Source: Micrococcales bacterium (GTDB taxonomy: Bacteria; Actinomycetota; Actinomycetes; Actinomycetales; Dermatophilaceae). From it: a DNA stretch of 13,664 nt. A program made the position numbers and the translations under genes. The notes under the pieces were generated by a model. The model made no database searches. It had not been told where the DNA came from and worked only from the letters and a program-made list of their open reading frames with translations. Below are positions 6,771 to 13,664 of the stretch, one piece after another; position 1 is the stretch's first letter; each line of letters opens with the position of its first letter. The DNA is taken from contig PKWT01000120.1 in assembly GCA_003132125.1 (NCBI GenBank), positions 1-13,664 of the forward strand, given 5' to 3'.

Positions 6771-7652
6771 ATGTTGACCAGCGACCCCGCCGGCGTGACC
6801 GCCTGGCGCGAACTGCGTGCCCTGATCGAATCTGCCGAGCCCGAGAAGCGCGCTGAGCTCTTGCGGCATACGGCCAACAGCATCCGCCGCGACGACATCC
6901 AGATGATCGCGCGGGCTGGACTCGGGCACGTGGGTGGAGACTTGTCGGTCACCGACATCCTCGTCACCTTGTTCTTCGCGGTGCTGCGCATCGACCCTGC
7001 CGACCCGATGCTGCCGGACCGAGATCGCTTCGTCCTCAGCAAGGGCCACTGCGCCGGGGCGCTCTACACGACCCTCGCGCACTCCGGGTTCTTTCCTATG
7101 CCCGCGCTGAGCACATTCATGGGTCCCCTCTCAGAGCTGAACGGCCACCCCAACCGCAACAAGGTTCCTGGTGTGGAGACCAACACCGGCCCGCTCGGTC
7201 ACGGTCTTCCGGTCGCGGTCGGGATGGCCGTCGGTGCAGCCATGAACGGCTCAGACCGCCGCGTCGTCGTGGTCCTCGGCGACGGCGAAATGCAGGAGGG
7301 CAGCAACTGGGAGGCGCTCATGACCGCCGGTCACCGTCGGCTCGAGCACCTGCTGGTGATCGTGGACCGCAACCGGCTGCAGCAAGGTGCCCGGACCGAG
7401 GACACCAACAGCCTGGAACCGCTGCCGGAGCGCCTCACGTCCTTCGGCCTGGAGGTCCGAGAGGTCGACGGACACGACTACCTCGCCCTGTTGGAGGCCT
7501 TCGGACCGTCGACGACCGGCCGTGCCGTCGCGGTGGTGGCGAATACCATCAAGGGCAAGGGCGTGTCGTTCATGGAAGACCGAGTCGAGTGGCACCACAA
7601 GGTGCCAAGCGAGGAGCAGGTCGGGCTCGCTCTCGCCGAGCTGGGCGGATGA
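6771..7652 (+). CDS. Transketolase N-terminal subunit (ThDP-binding half)
   Basis: The 293-residue protein matches only the N-terminal, thiamine-diphosphate pyrophosphate-binding half of transketolase. It contains GHVGGDLSVTDIL (residues 52-64), FVLSKGHCAGALY (87-99), NGHPNRNKVPGVETNTGPLGHGL (125-146), the ThDP/magnesium motif beginning GDGE (170-173, Asp171) and closing at Asn201, and a C-terminal NTIKGKGVSFME block (258-269). Two-gene transketolases pair such a subunit with a separate Pyr-domain subunit; here the partner is at 10206-11156 on the other strand. The active site forms at the interface of the two, so both are needed. The ATG at 6771 has only a distant AAGAGA (6751-6756). The FGGY kinase starts 14 bases after its stop. 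Within the locus it probably cleaves the phosphorylated ketose; in the D-apiose pathway the corresponding subunit is AptA. Whether it acts on apulose 4-phosphate or on ordinary xylulose 5-phosphate cannot be decided from the sequence. Confidence 0.92.
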   Translation: MLTSDPAGVTAWRELRALIESAEPEKRAELLRHTANSIRRDDIQMIARAGLGHVGGDLSVTDILVTLFFAVLRIDPADPMLPDRDRFVLSKGHCAGALYTTLAHSGFFPMPALSTFMGPLSELNGHPNRNKVPGVETNTGPLGHGLPVAVGMAVGAAMNGSDRRVVVVLGDGEMQEGSNWEALMTAGHRRLEHLLVIVDRNRLQQGARTEDTNSLEPLPERLTSFGLEVREVDGHDYLALLEAFGPSTTGRAVAVVANTIKGKGVSFMEDRVEWHHKVPSEEQVGLALAELGG

Positions 7653-7665
7653 GAGAGCGAACACG

Positions 7666-9165
7666 ATGACCGATGCTGCCGTGGTTGTCACCGTGGACCA
7701 AGGCTCCAGTGGCACCAAGGCACAGGCCCTGGACGCTAGCGGTCGCATCGTCGGGCATGGCTTCGCCCCGGTCGCCGAGGACCATCCACGGCCTGGCTGG
7801 GTCGAGCAGGACCCGATGGAGATCTGGCACAGCGTCCAGTCAGCAGTCGCGGCTGCCCTTGAAGGCCATAACCCTCGTGCCGTGGCGAGCTTGGCCATCA
7901 CCAACCAGCGAGAGTCCCTCATCCTTTGGGAGAGAGCCAGCGGAGTCCCCGTCGGTCCGATGGTCAGCTGGCAGGATCGGCGAAGTGAGAGCCTGGCTGC
8001 TCGCATTGCCGCGACGGGCGTCGCCCACAGCGTTCGCCGGATCAGCGGGCTGCCGCTGGACCCGATGTTCTCGGCCCTGAAGGCGAGCTGGCTTCTCGAC
8101 ACACACGACTCCGACCGGGTGCGGTCGCGGCGCGGGGAGCTGTGTCTAGGGACCGTCGACTCCTGGCTCTTGAGCCGGTTCGGCGGCGAGCATGTCATCG
8201 AGATCGGCAACGCCTCCCGCACACAGCTCCTCGACCTGGGGACGGGACAGTGGTCCAGCAAGCTGCTCGACATCTTCGACGTCCCGATCGGACTATTGCC
8301 GCGAGTCGTCGCATCCGACGGTCCGTTCCCCGCTGTCAGCGGCCTCGGCACCCTTCCTGACGGTGTGCCGGTGGGCGCCGTGCTGGGCGACTCGCACGCG
8401 GCGCTCTACGGCCACGGCATCCGCGCGTCCGGTGCGCTCAAGGCGACGTACGGGACCGGCTCCTCGGTCATGGGGCTGGTCGACTCGCGGCCCCTGCAGG
8501 ACCACGGGATGTGCACGACGATCGCCTGGTCGACACAGGGCGCCGACACCCCGACGTACGCCATCGAGGGCAACATCCGGGCGTCCGGAGCAACACTGAC
8601 CTGGCTCGGACGGCTTCTCGGTCGCACGCCCCAAGAGCTGGCGGACCTCGCCGACCGCCATAGCAGCGAGGGCGTCCACCTGGTGCCGGCCTTCACCGGT
8701 CTCGGCGCGCCGTGGTGGGACGTCGAAGCCACCGGCACGTTGACCGGGCTGAGCCTCGGCGCCGGCCCCGGGCAGGTCGCCCGGGCCGCCCTGGAGTCGA
8801 TCGCCTTCCAGGTCGCCGACGTCGTCGCGGCTGCCGGTCGAGCAGCGGCCCCTGCCACGCGGCTGCTCGCCGATGGCGGAGCGAGTACCAACAAGACGCT
8901 GATGCAGCTCCAGGCCGACCTCGTCGGCGTGTCCGTGGAACGCACCCTCTCCGCGGACCTGTCGGCGCTGGGCGTAGGTCGCTTCGCCGGAACGTCCGCG
9001 GGGATATGGGACGACGCCTCGCTGGATCCGCTCGAGCGCGACACCTTCGAGCCCGGATGGAGCGACGCCGACCGGTCGCTACGCATGTCCGCGTGGCATG
9101 ACGCCCTTCGTCGAGCCCGCCGGGCCGCGACTGACAACCACTCAACACAAAGGAGAGACTCATGA
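7666..9165 (+). CDS. FGGY-family carbohydrate kinase, glycerol-kinase-like
   Basis: This 499-residue protein has both FGGY domains. The N-terminal domain shows VDQGSSGTKA (residues 10-19), GWVEQDPMEIW (44-54), ITNQRES (78-84) and SWQDRRS (101-107). Asp242 in GDSHAALYG is the expected catalytic base. The C-terminal domain has TYGTGSS (261-267), VPAFTGLGAPWWD (340-352) and the adenosine-site ADGGAS (402-407). The spacing and several motifs are closest to glycerol kinase, but GlpK-like members also phosphorylate erythritol, xylulose, apulose and other polyols or ketoses. The ATG at 7666 is preceded by GAGAGAG (7651-7657); the same frame stays open into the preceding transketolase gene as far as 7387, but that extension is only its out-of-frame shadow. 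The stop overlaps the isomerase start in ATGA. In the operon it most simply phosphorylates the ketose made by the isomerase; under the apiose hypothesis it would be apulose kinase (ApsK). Confidence 0.93.
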   Translation: MTDAAVVVTVDQGSSGTKAQALDASGRIVGHGFAPVAEDHPRPGWVEQDPMEIWHSVQSAVAAALEGHNPRAVASLAITNQRESLILWERASGVPVGPMVSWQDRRSESLAARIAATGVAHSVRRISGLPLDPMFSALKASWLLDTHDSDRVRSRRGELCLGTVDSWLLSRFGGEHVIEIGNASRTQLLDLGTGQWSSKLLDIFDVPIGLLPRVVASDGPFPAVSGLGTLPDGVPVGAVLGDSHAALYGHGIRASGALKATYGTGSSVMGLVDSRPLQDHGMCTTIAWSTQGADTPTYAIEGNIRASGATLTWLGRLLGRTPQELADLADRHSSEGVHLVPAFTGLGAPWWDVEATGTLTGLSLGAGPGQVARAALESIAFQVADVVAAAGRAAAPATRLLADGGASTNKTLMQLQADLVGVSVERTLSADLSALGVGRFAGTSAGIWDDASLDPLERDTFEPGWSDADRSLRMSAWHDALRRARRAATDNHSTQRRDS

Positions 9166-10133
9166 CGGACCGCAAGTACACCGCGGGGATGTGGGTGTTC
9201 GGTCAGATCATCGACCGGTACGCCACCGACGGGTACAACGAGCCACCAAGCACACTCGACATCATCAGGCAGGCTGCGGACGCCGGGCTGGTCGGCATGG
9301 ACCTAAACTACCCATGGCCTGAGCCTGACCTTTCGCCCGAGGACGTCTCGGCCGCCCTGACCGCATCCGGGATGAGCGCCGTGTGCATCACCCCCGTGAT
9401 CTACGGCCGGCACTTCCGCAGCGGTTCCTTCTCGAACGCGGACGCGCAGATCCGCAGGGCAGCAGCCGATCTCGCCGACGAGAGCGTCGACGTCGCGAAG
9501 CGGATGGGTGCCAAGTACGTCAAGTTCTGGCCCGGCCAAGATGGCTACGACTACCCCTTCCAAGTGGATTACGCCACTCTCCGGCGCCACGGTGTGGGAG
9601 GTCTCGGCGCTGTCTGCGACAACCACCCCGACATGCAGTTCGCGGTCGAGTACAAGCTCAAGGAGCCACGAAACAGGCTGCTGTGGAGCACGGCCGCCGC
9701 CACCCTGGTCGCCATCGACGAAACCGGTTGCGACAACCTCGGCGTGGTCCTCGACTTCGGCCACTCGCTCTTTGCCAAGGAGAACCCGGCCGAGGCGCTG
9801 TCGCTCCTGCACAGTCACGGTCGGCTCGTCGACATCGAGCTCGACGACAACTACCGCGAGTGGGACGACGACCTGACCGCCGGTTCCCTGCATCTCGTGG
9901 AGACGTTGGAGTTCCTGCACGGAGTCCGTCAGATCGGTTGGACCGACGAGATCAAGCTGGACCTGTTCCCCTATCGGGAGGACAAGGGCGAGGCCGTGCG
10001 CCAGAGCATCAAGACGCTGCAGCGGCTCGAGGACGCGGCCGAACGACTCGACCTGGAGCAACTGGGCCGCATCCACGCGAACCACGACGCGATGGGCGCG
10101 CAGGAACTGGTCCGAGAGACCCTGCTGCGCTGA
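9162..10133 (+). CDS. TIM-barrel sugar isomerase/epimerase (xylose-isomerase-like)
   Basis: This 323-residue protein fits the AP-endonuclease-2/xylose-isomerase-like TIM-barrel family. Candidate divalent-metal ligands are Glu163 (AVEYK), Asp198 in LDFGHS (197-202), an acidic residue in IELDDN (225-230) and Asp267 in KLDLFP (265-270), each at the end of a predicted barrel strand. The opening GMWVFGQIIDRYATDGY (9-25) is distinctive. Family members interconvert aldoses and ketoses or epimerise ketoses; phosphorylated substrates also occur. A strong ribosome binding site (AGGAG, 9151-9155) precedes the ATG, and the start overlaps the kinase stop by four bases, so isomerase and kinase are made together. 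The pairing suggests isomerisation of the imported aldose before phosphorylation; D-apiose isomerase (ApsI) is the best-fitting role. An EryC-like racemase of a phosphorylated tetrulose is the main alternative. The gene ends the operon at a strong terminator. Confidence 0.85.
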   Translation: MTDRKYTAGMWVFGQIIDRYATDGYNEPPSTLDIIRQAADAGLVGMDLNYPWPEPDLSPEDVSAALTASGMSAVCITPVIYGRHFRSGSFSNADAQIRRAAADLADESVDVAKRMGAKYVKFWPGQDGYDYPFQVDYATLRRHGVGGLGAVCDNHPDMQFAVEYKLKEPRNRLLWSTAAATLVAIDETGCDNLGVVLDFGHSLFAKENPAEALSLLHSHGRLVDIELDDNYREWDDDLTAGSLHLVETLEFLHGVRQIGWTDEIKLDLFPYREDKGEAVRQSIKTLQRLEDAAERLDLEQLGRIHANHDAMGAQELVRETLLR

Positions 10134-10148
10134 CGGCTCCCTGCGCGG

Positions 10149-10196
10149 TACGACCGTGGCCACGCCCAGGCAGTGATGGGCGTGGCCACGGTCGTA
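10149..10196. terminator. Bidirectional terminator between convergent genes
   Basis: A perfect 19-bp inverted repeat (arms 10149-10167 and 10178-10196, loop of 10 nt) lies between the isomerase stop and the convergent transketolase stop. The pairing can be extended outward with a two-base bulge (GCGG/CCGC). Its position 15 bases after one gene and 9 bases from the other makes termination in both directions very likely. Confidence 0.9.
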
Positions 10197-10205
10197 TGCC
10201 GCACG

Positions 10206-11156
10206 TCAGGGGAGGAGGTCTCGCGCGGCTGCAGCGATACCGTCCGCGGTCAGTCCGAAGTGCTCCAGGAGGAACTCGGTGGTGCCAGTGGGCGCGAAGA
10301 CATCCGGCACCCCTAGCAGACGCATCGGCACTGGGCGGTGCTGGACGACCAGGTCGGCGACTGCGCTGCCGAGGCCGCCGTTGACCGTCGCCTCCTCCGC
10401 GGTGACGATGCGACCGGTCTCGGCGGCCGCACGCAGGACCGCCTCGCGATCCAGCGGCTTGATTGTCGACATGTTGAGCACTCGGGCCCGCACTCCTTCG
10501 CCGGCCAGAATCGTGGCGGCGGAGATCGCGCGCGAGACCATGGTTCCCGTCGCGATGAGGGTGACGTCATCCCCGTCGATGAGCTGGTCAGCCTTCGCGT
10601 ATCGGAACGCGGGAGCCGACTGGCTAACTGTCGGCACCTTGAACCGGCCGATGCGCATGTAGACGGGGACCTCCGACGCAGCAGCCCAGCGCACCGCAGC
10701 GATGGTCTGCTCCGGATCTGCCGGTACGACAACCGACAGGTCGGCGATGGCGCGAGTCCAGGCGAGGTCCTCTATCGAGTGGTGTGTTGGGCCGAGCTGG
10801 CCGTAGGCCATCCCGGGGCTCATCCCGCACAGGACGACGTGGGCGTAGCTGTAAGCGATGTCTGCTTTGATCTGCTCCAGGGCACGGCCGGTCAGGAAGG
10901 GCGCGGCACCACAGACGAAGGGAATCATGCCCGAGTTCGCCAGACCAGCTGCGACGCCGACCATGTCCTGTTCCGCGATACCGACGTTGACTAACCGATC
11001 GGGGAACTCGTCCTGGAAGCCCTTCAAGTTGCTCGACCCGACAGAGTCGTTGCACACCGCCACGATGCGGGCGTCCTCCCGAGCCAATGCCGCCAGCGTA
11101 TCGGCGAAGGCGACGCGGCAGTCGAAGGTTGCATCCGCCAGCTGAGTCTTGGTCAC
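10206..11156 (-). CDS. Transketolase C-terminal subunit (Pyr-binding half)
   Basis: This protein of 316 residues is the partner half of a split transketolase. It has VNVGIAEQDM (residues 57-66) with catalytic Glu62, the aminopyrimidine-contact region GAAPFLTGRALEQIK (83-97), GPTHHSIEDLA (122-132) and a C-terminal transketolase domain with TIKPLDREAV, EEATVNGGLGS and the VFAPTG block. The GTG at 11156 is chosen because GGAG lies 6 bases before it and the predicted -10 box overlaps the longer reading. The ATG at 11210 would add 18 residues unlike the family and would lie upstream of the likely promoter. The gene is on the opposite strand from the N-terminal subunit, 2.5 kb away, with its own operator-bearing promoter. 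Balanced expression of the halves therefore depends on co-regulation instead of one mRNA. In apiose terms it would be AptB. Confidence 0.92.
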   Translation of the reverse strand: MTKTQLADATFDCRVAFADTLAALAREDARIVAVCNDSVGSSNLKGFQDEFPDRLVNVGIAEQDMVGVAAGLANSGMIPFVCGAAPFLTGRALEQIKADIAYSYAHVVLCGMSPGMAYGQLGPTHHSIEDLAWTRAIADLSVVVPADPEQTIAAVRWAAASEVPVYMRIGRFKVPTVSQSAPAFRYAKADQLIDGDDVTLIATGTMVSRAISAATILAGEGVRARVLNMSTIKPLDREAVLRAAAETGRIVTAEEATVNGGLGSAVADLVVQHRPVPMRLLGVPDVFAPTGTTEFLLEHFGLTADGIAAAARDLLP

Positions 11157-11169
11157 AGTGATCTCCGCA

Positions 11170-11199
11170 TGTATATTCAGACATGAATGAACAGTCCAA
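11170..11199 (-). promoter_or_regulatory. Promoter and 24-bp palindromic operator of the transketolase C-subunit gene
   Basis: On the minus strand a -35-like TTGGAC (11194-11199) and a -10 TATACA (11170-11175) are separated by 18 bases. An imperfect palindrome, TGTATATTCA (11170-11179), GACA, TGAATGAACA (11184-11193), matches at 8 of 10 arm positions and fills the whole interval from the -10 to the -35. Its location next to the SorC-family gene makes it the prime binding site for that regulator. Transcription would begin about 7 bases before the GTG, so the leader would be very short. Confidence 0.6.
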
Positions 11200-11217
11200 G
11201 GATCCCTCATCTGATGC

Positions 11218-11245
11218 CTGACGTCAACCGTTTGCCTGCCATACT
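11218..11245 (+). promoter_or_regulatory. Candidate promoter of the SorC-family regulator gene
   Basis: A -35-like CTGACG (11218-11223) and a -10-like CATACT (11240-11245) are spaced by 16 bases. The -35 overlaps a perfect 8-bp palindrome, TGACGTCA (11219-11226). A start site near 11251 would leave a leader of about 65 bases before the chosen ATG and would place the longer upstream ORF start outside the transcript. The matches are moderate. Confidence 0.4.
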
Positions 11246-11318
11246 TGTCGCATCTGGCGCGGTGTCACGGACCGGCGCCTCGGCGGATACGCCCGACCAG
11301 AAGGAGCATCTGCAACCG

Positions 11319-12326
11319 ATGCCGACCAAACTTCGCACCCGACAGGCCTCGCGCCCTGACCAAGTCCAGAGCGCAGACGAGCAGGCCCGGCTTATCACCA
11401 AGGTCGCCCGGATGTATCACGAGCGTGGCCTGAGGCAGTCCGAGATCGCCGACCTGCTGCACGTGTCTCAGCCTCGCGTCTCCCGGTTGCTCAAGCGAGC
11501 GGTCGAGCTCGGAATCGTCCATATCTCTGTTGTCGCCCCACGTGGAGTTCACTCCGCCCTGGAGGAGCAGGTCGAGCAGAAGTACGCCCTCCGCGAGGTC
11601 GTCGTCGCCGACACCGGGGAGGGCGAGGCCAACGAAGCGCAGATGGCCGTGCTTGGAGCTGCGGCCGCGGTCTACCTGCAGACGACGCTGACCGGTGGGG
11701 ACCGGATCGGGATCTCGTCGTGGAGCTCTACGCTGCTTGCGACGGTCGAGGCTTTCCACCCTGGGCCGACCGCAGTGGCCGACCAGGTCGTCCAACTGCT
11801 GGGAGGAGTCGGCCTGCTGTCGGCCCAGGCCCACGCGACGAGGCTCACGGGTGGGCTGGCCCACCTCACCGGTGCGACGCCCGTCTACCTTCCGGCCCCT
11901 GGTCTGGTGGCTTCGGCAAGCACCCGAGATGCGCTGGTGAATGATCCGAACATCGCCTCTGTCCTGTCAATGATGAAGGAGCTGACCTTGGTGCTGGTCG
12001 GCATCGGCAGCCTGGACCCATCACCGCTGCTACGTGAAAGTGGCAACTCCATCCTTGAGCCGGACCAAGACGAGCTACGTCAGCACGACGCCGTCGGGGA
12101 CGTCTGCCTGAGGTTCTTCGATGCCGACGGGTTGCCCGTTGCATCCTCACTCGCCGATCGAGTCATCGGGATCAGCGAAACCGACCTCAAGTCCGTGCCG
12201 CGGCGCGTTGGTGTTGCGGGGGGGACCCGGAAACTGAGCGCGATACGCGCCGCACTTCGCGGGGGCTGGGTCAACGTTCTCATCACGGATCAGTGGATCG
12301 CGCAACACCTGGTTGACGCCGACTAA
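11319..12326 (+). CDS. SorC-family sugar-responsive transcriptional regulator
   Basis: The 335-residue protein has an N-terminal helix-turn-helix (MYHERGLRQSEIADLLHVS, then QPRVSRLLKRA; about residues 32-61) and a long effector-binding domain (PF04198 type). That domain shows DRIGISSWSSTLLATV, VVQLLGGVG, LVLVGIGSLDPSPLLRESG, GDVCLRFFDADG and a C-terminal GTRKLSAIRAALRGGWVNVLITD block. SorC proteins bind a phosphorylated sugar intermediate and repress or activate catabolic genes. ATG 11319 follows AAGGAG (11301-11306) with a rather long 12-base gap; it gives the usual family length. The open frame extends to 11187, but that extension crosses the divergent operator and promoter and has no family features. 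The gene is divergent from the transketolase C-subunit gene and likely controls it and the transporter operon. Erythritol regulator EryD is of the same family, so family alone does not reveal the sugar. Confidence 0.92.
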   Translation: MPTKLRTRQASRPDQVQSADEQARLITKVARMYHERGLRQSEIADLLHVSQPRVSRLLKRAVELGIVHISVVAPRGVHSALEEQVEQKYALREVVVADTGEGEANEAQMAVLGAAAAVYLQTTLTGGDRIGISSWSSTLLATVEAFHPGPTAVADQVVQLLGGVGLLSAQAHATRLTGGLAHLTGATPVYLPAPGLVASASTRDALVNDPNIASVLSMMKELTLVLVGIGSLDPSPLLRESGNSILEPDQDELRQHDAVGDVCLRFFDADGLPVASSLADRVIGISETDLKSVPRRVGVAGGTRKLSAIRAALRGGWVNVLITDQWIAQHLVDAD

Positions 12327-12351
12327 TTTGTAAGGCGGTCTTGTCAAGGGG

Positions 12352-12396
12352 TAGGGCGAAGCGGCGCCCGGCATGGCTTCTCGGGCGCCGCCCCTA
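12352..12396 (+). terminator. Terminator after the regulator gene
   Basis: A perfect 10-bp stem (GCGGCGCCCG 12361-12370, CGGGCGCCGC 12382-12391) with an 11-nt loop lies about 35 bases after the stop. A lower TAGGG/CCCTA stem (12352-12356 with 12392-12396) extends it across a 4-nt bulge (CGAA). No T-run follows. Confidence 0.7.
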
Positions 12397-12550
12397 TGGC
12401 CGGACCAGGCTGACGAGTCGGCGTGCGTGTCGGTAGGCGACCCTTTGGCAATTTCTTGTAGCCGATGCAGCAATCCTCGCCCGAACGCTGCAATATACGC
12501 AGATCAAATTCTTTGAGCCCCTTTGGCGCGCGCGAACAGGTTCGCCGCGG
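12397..12550. other. Intergenic stretch between regulator and aldo/keto reductase
   Basis: No gene is seen here. A short perfect inverted repeat, GCGAAC-AG-GTTCGC (12532-12545), lies just beyond the stop of the minus-strand reductase and may form part of its terminator. The 2-nt spacer means the inner pairs cannot all form, and no T-run is present on that strand. Confidence 0.4.
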
Positions 12551-13603
12551 TTAGCCGATGTGCCGGCCGAGCAGGCTTAGATCGGCCGGGCCAAGCCGAT
12601 CGGCGGACGTCTTCGCCTGGTGCCAGTACGGGTATAGCAGGGACTGGGCACTGACTTCGTCCAGCAGCGAGACCTCGCTGTCGGTGAGTACGAGTTGGGC
12701 CGAGGCCAGGTTGTCGACCAACTGGTCCTCGGTGCGGGCGCCGACAATCACCGAGGTAACGGCGGGCTTGCCGATGATGTACGCCAGTGCGATCTGGGCG
12801 GCTGATACGCCTCGAGCGGAGCCGATGCTGATTAGCACCTCGATCGTGTCGTAAAGCTTGTTCTCGTCATGGACCGGCGGCTCATCCCACTTACTTAGGT
12901 GCCGGCTTCCCGCGGGAGCGTCCACGCCGCGGCGGTATTTGCCTGATAGCAAGCCGCCGGCAAGGGGGCTCCAAACCATGATGCCAAGTCCCTGATCGAT
13001 CGACACAGGCACCAGTTCGGTTTCGGCCTCACGTGCCTGCAGCGAATAGTAGATCTGCTGACTTGCGAAGCGCGACAGGCCGGTCCGCTCGGAGATCCCT
13101 AAGGCCTTCATCAGGTGCCACGCCGCGAAGTTCGACGCGCCGATGTACCGCACCTTTCCTGCTTGAACCAAGGCATGCAGGGCACTCAGGGTTTCCTCAA
13201 GTGGCGTCTGGCCGTCCCACTCGTGGACCTGGTACAGGTCGATGTAATCGGTGCGCAGCCGGCGCAAACTCGCCTCGGCCCCACGGATGATGTGGTGCCG
13301 CGACAGGCCGGCATCGTTCGGGCCCTCGCCCATCGGCATGCGCACCTTGGTCGCCAGGAGCACGTCCTCGCGATCCCCGCCGAGGGCCTCGCCGATGATT
13401 TCCTCCGACAAACCGTTGGAGTAGACGTCGGCGGTGTCGATGAGGTTGACCCCTGCGTCACGGGCGAGACCGATCTGCCTGCGCGCACCTTGGACGTCGA
13501 TCTTGCCCACGGCGCTGGCCCATCCCGTCCCACCGAATCCCATCGTGCCGAGCGTTATTGTTGAGACCCGCAGGCCGGACCTTCCTAACTGGCGATATTC
13601 CAT
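12551..13603 (-). CDS. Aldo/keto reductase
   Basis: This 350-residue protein has the full aldo/keto-reductase (beta/alpha)8 pattern. The catalytic tetrad is visible: Asp56 in NLIDTADVYSNG, Tyr61, Lys86 in LLATKV and His127 in YQVHEWD. It also shows the GASNF strand motif, LGIMVWSPLAGGLLSGKY, and the C-terminal VIVGARTEDQLVDNL NADP-binding block. Such enzymes reduce aldehydes and ketones, including sugars, using NADPH in the cytoplasm. The ATG at 13603 begins MEYRQLGRSGLRVS, the standard start of the family, although the ribosome binding site is weak. It is convergent with the regulator gene and shares no overlap or operator-like motif with the catabolic locus, so it may be unrelated. A role in reducing an aldose to a polyol is possible but unsupported. 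Confidence 0.93.
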   Translation of the reverse strand: MEYRQLGRSGLRVSTITLGTMGFGGTGWASAVGKIDVQGARRQIGLARDAGVNLIDTADVYSNGLSEEIIGEALGGDREDVLLATKVRMPMGEGPNDAGLSRHHIIRGAEASLRRLRTDYIDLYQVHEWDGQTPLEETLSALHALVQAGKVRYIGASNFAAWHLMKALGISERTGLSRFASQQIYYSLQAREAETELVPVSIDQGLGIMVWSPLAGGLLSGKYRRGVDAPAGSRHLSKWDEPPVHDENKLYDTIEVLISIGSARGVSAAQIALAYIIGKPAVTSVIVGARTEDQLVDNLASAQLVLTDSEVSLLDEVSAQSLLYPYWHQAKTSADRLGPADLSLLGRHIG

Positions 13604-13664
13604 ACAACAAGCCTACGACGACCCACCGTGCGGCTGCTTTAGCTTGCGATTAAACCCAGCTATG

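Noticed and set aside
7387..7665. N-terminal extension of the FGGY kinase frame into the transketolase gene, which could suggest a fusion
   Set aside because: The extension is the out-of-frame reading of the transketolase gene, and a good ribosome binding site with ATG at 7666 begins at the canonical FGGY N-terminus.
7251..8351. 366-codon minus-strand open frame across the transketolase and FGGY kinase genes
   Set aside because: Antisense shadow; the plus-strand genes carry intact catalytic motifs.
9303..10163. 286-codon minus-strand open frame over the isomerase gene
   Set aside because: Antisense to a gene with a strong ribosome binding site and family motifs, and it crosses the terminator stem.
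11157..11210. 18-residue extension of the transketolase C-subunit from ATG 11210
   Set aside because: It would start upstream of the predicted -35/-10 pair; the GTG at 11156 has GGAG at good spacing.
11187..11318. 44-residue N-terminal extension of the SorC regulator
   Set aside because: It covers the divergent operator and the predicted promoter, lacks family sequence, and the ATG at 11319 gives the normal family length.
1..13664. Defence system, mobile element, CRISPR array or biosynthetic cluster
   Set aside because: No transposase, integrase, repeat array, toxin/antitoxin or defence-domain gene was seen; the content is carbohydrate transport and metabolism throughout.

Overview
The window is high-GC DNA with strong G/C preference at third codon positions, several GTG starts and lipoprotein-type signal peptides on two proteins. 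This fits an actinobacterium (Actinomycetota); genus and species cannot be read from the sequence. It holds eleven supportable protein genes and no RNA gene, insertion sequence, CRISPR array or phage gene that I can see. Almost all of it is one carbohydrate uptake and catabolism locus.

Layout. 1-622 has no convincing gene. 623-1991 is a two-gene module: a ribokinase-type PfkB kinase and a RbsD/FucU-type sugar mutarotase. An intergenic region (1992-2244) with a good TTGACA -35 box and two palindromes precedes a long plus-strand operon (2245-10133). That operon encodes a DUF2291-type lipoprotein, a double-domain sugar ABC ATPase, its permease, a periplasmic-binding-protein lipoprotein, the N-terminal half of a split transketolase, a GlpK-like FGGY kinase and a TIM-barrel sugar isomerase. 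Four junctions are overlapping: kinase/mutarotase, lipoprotein/ATPase, ATPase/permease and FGGY kinase/isomerase. A perfect 19-bp hairpin ends the operon and also the convergent gene for the C-terminal half of the transketolase (10206-11156, minus). That gene is divergent from a SorC-family regulator (11319-12326, plus), and a 24-bp palindrome sits inside its promoter. A minus-strand aldo/keto reductase (12551-13603) closes the window and looks independent.

How the genes may work together. Reading the enzyme families in order gives uptake of a free sugar by the CUT2-type ABC transporter, aldose-ketose isomerisation, phosphorylation by the FGGY kinase, then cleavage by a ThDP-dependent two-subunit transketolase. 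This is the enzyme combination known for the non-oxidative D-apiose pathway (apiose isomerase, apulose kinase, apulose-4-phosphate transketolase AptA/AptB). D-apiose is therefore my leading hypothesis, and it is an inference. An erythritol-type or other uncommon pentose/tetrose pathway is the main alternative. The PfkB kinase and mutarotase could give a second entry route, for ribose or a related furanose. The SorC regulator is the natural candidate to control both catabolic promoters.
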